IMG/VR virus record: IMGVR_UViG_3300014494_000005
Coordinates: 248,001-312,000 of that record
Direction: 5' to 3' (one strand)
From: a virus
DNA length: 64,000 nucleotides
The notes under the pieces: model-generated
Database searches by the model: none
The model's input: the letters and a program-made list of their open reading frames with translations, nothing else
Told to the model about the DNA's origin: nothing
Shown: piece by piece, positions 63,988 to 64,000 of the stretch
Layout of the letters: each line of letters starts with the position of its first letter
Position numbering within the stretch: the stretch's first letter is position 1
Made by a program: the position numbers and the translations under genes

Positions 63988-64000
63988 TAACTACTTTGTA

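Noticed and set aside
1-64000. Complete reassignment of TAG across the window
   Set aside because: A few genes still end in TAG and only one clear in-frame TAG was found; coding density is normal under the standard bacterial code.
1-64000. CRISPR array
   Set aside because: No set of regularly spaced identical repeats. The recurrent promoter/terminator words are spaced irregularly and lie between genes.

Overview
The window looks like part of the genome of a large (jumbo-class) tailed phage of a Bacteroidota host. The base composition is very AT-rich. Genes are small, tightly packed and mostly of unknown function. There are many homing endonucleases (HNH/endonuclease VII, NUMOD4-HNH, GIY-YIG), an RNA ligase, a class II (B12-dependent) ribonucleotide reductase, GP88 and DUF932 phage proteins, and about 21 tRNA genes. 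Several intergenic regions carry the Bacteroidota-type promoter (TTG, about 20 bases, TAnnTTTG), which points to the host. No capsid, terminase, tail or polymerase gene was recognised, so this is an accessory/early part of the genome.

Layout. 0-10.4 kb: RNA ligase, two unknown proteins (the first needs a -1 frameshift), a Lys/Tyr tRNA block, two VWA-domain proteins flanking class II RNR. 10.4-17.1 kb: main tRNA arrays interrupted by HNH genes and small ORFs, with a pyruvoyl-dependent arginine decarboxylase among tRNA-Arg genes. 17.4-21.8 kb: a translation island with an RNase P RNA, a full-length ribosomal protein bL12, an amber-suppressor tRNA (anticodon CTA) and a peptidyl-tRNA hydrolase 2 gene with an in-frame TAG. 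21.8-33.6 kb: nucleotide metabolism (MazG-like; dATP/dGTP pyrophosphohydrolase-HAD fusion; IMPDH/GMP reductase), a phosphoesterase, a nucleotidyltransferase, homing endonucleases. 33.6-41.1 kb: small operons, zinc ribbons, membrane proteins, a secreted metallopeptidase. 41.2-41.3 kb: a G-rich tract. 41.4-60 kb: a divergent array of mostly single-gene cassettes, most with their own promoter, including an ECF-type sigma factor. 60.3-64 kb: leftward operon of small unknown proteins.

Main discoveries. (1) Two tRNA arrays are preceded by short leader ORFs whose amino acid content mirrors the tRNAs encoded downstream (Tyr/Lys; Thr/Ser/Asn/Ile/Phe/Cys/Gly/Met). Each leader contains an 8-base arm exactly complementary to the 5' arm of the intrinsic terminator that separates it from the tRNAs. 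This is the architecture of trp-type attenuation, here apparently controlling phage tRNA operons. (2) A phage RNase P RNA, supported by P1, P2, P3, P4 with its bulged U, and P19. (3) A canonical tRNA with anticodon CTA, about 1 kb upstream of a gene with TAG as codon 4; TAG terminates only about 4 of about 118 genes. (4) A highly regular phage promoter, GTAAC(A/C/T)-N17-TATA(A/C)T with CG before the -10, found over 30 times and often fused to the preceding terminator. (5) A family of three promoter-driven structured small RNAs.

Together the window suggests a phage that rebuilds much of the host translation apparatus (tRNAs, tRNA processing, recycling and repair, ribosome stalk) and regulates it. 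All of this comes from reading the sequence; no database search or folding program was run.
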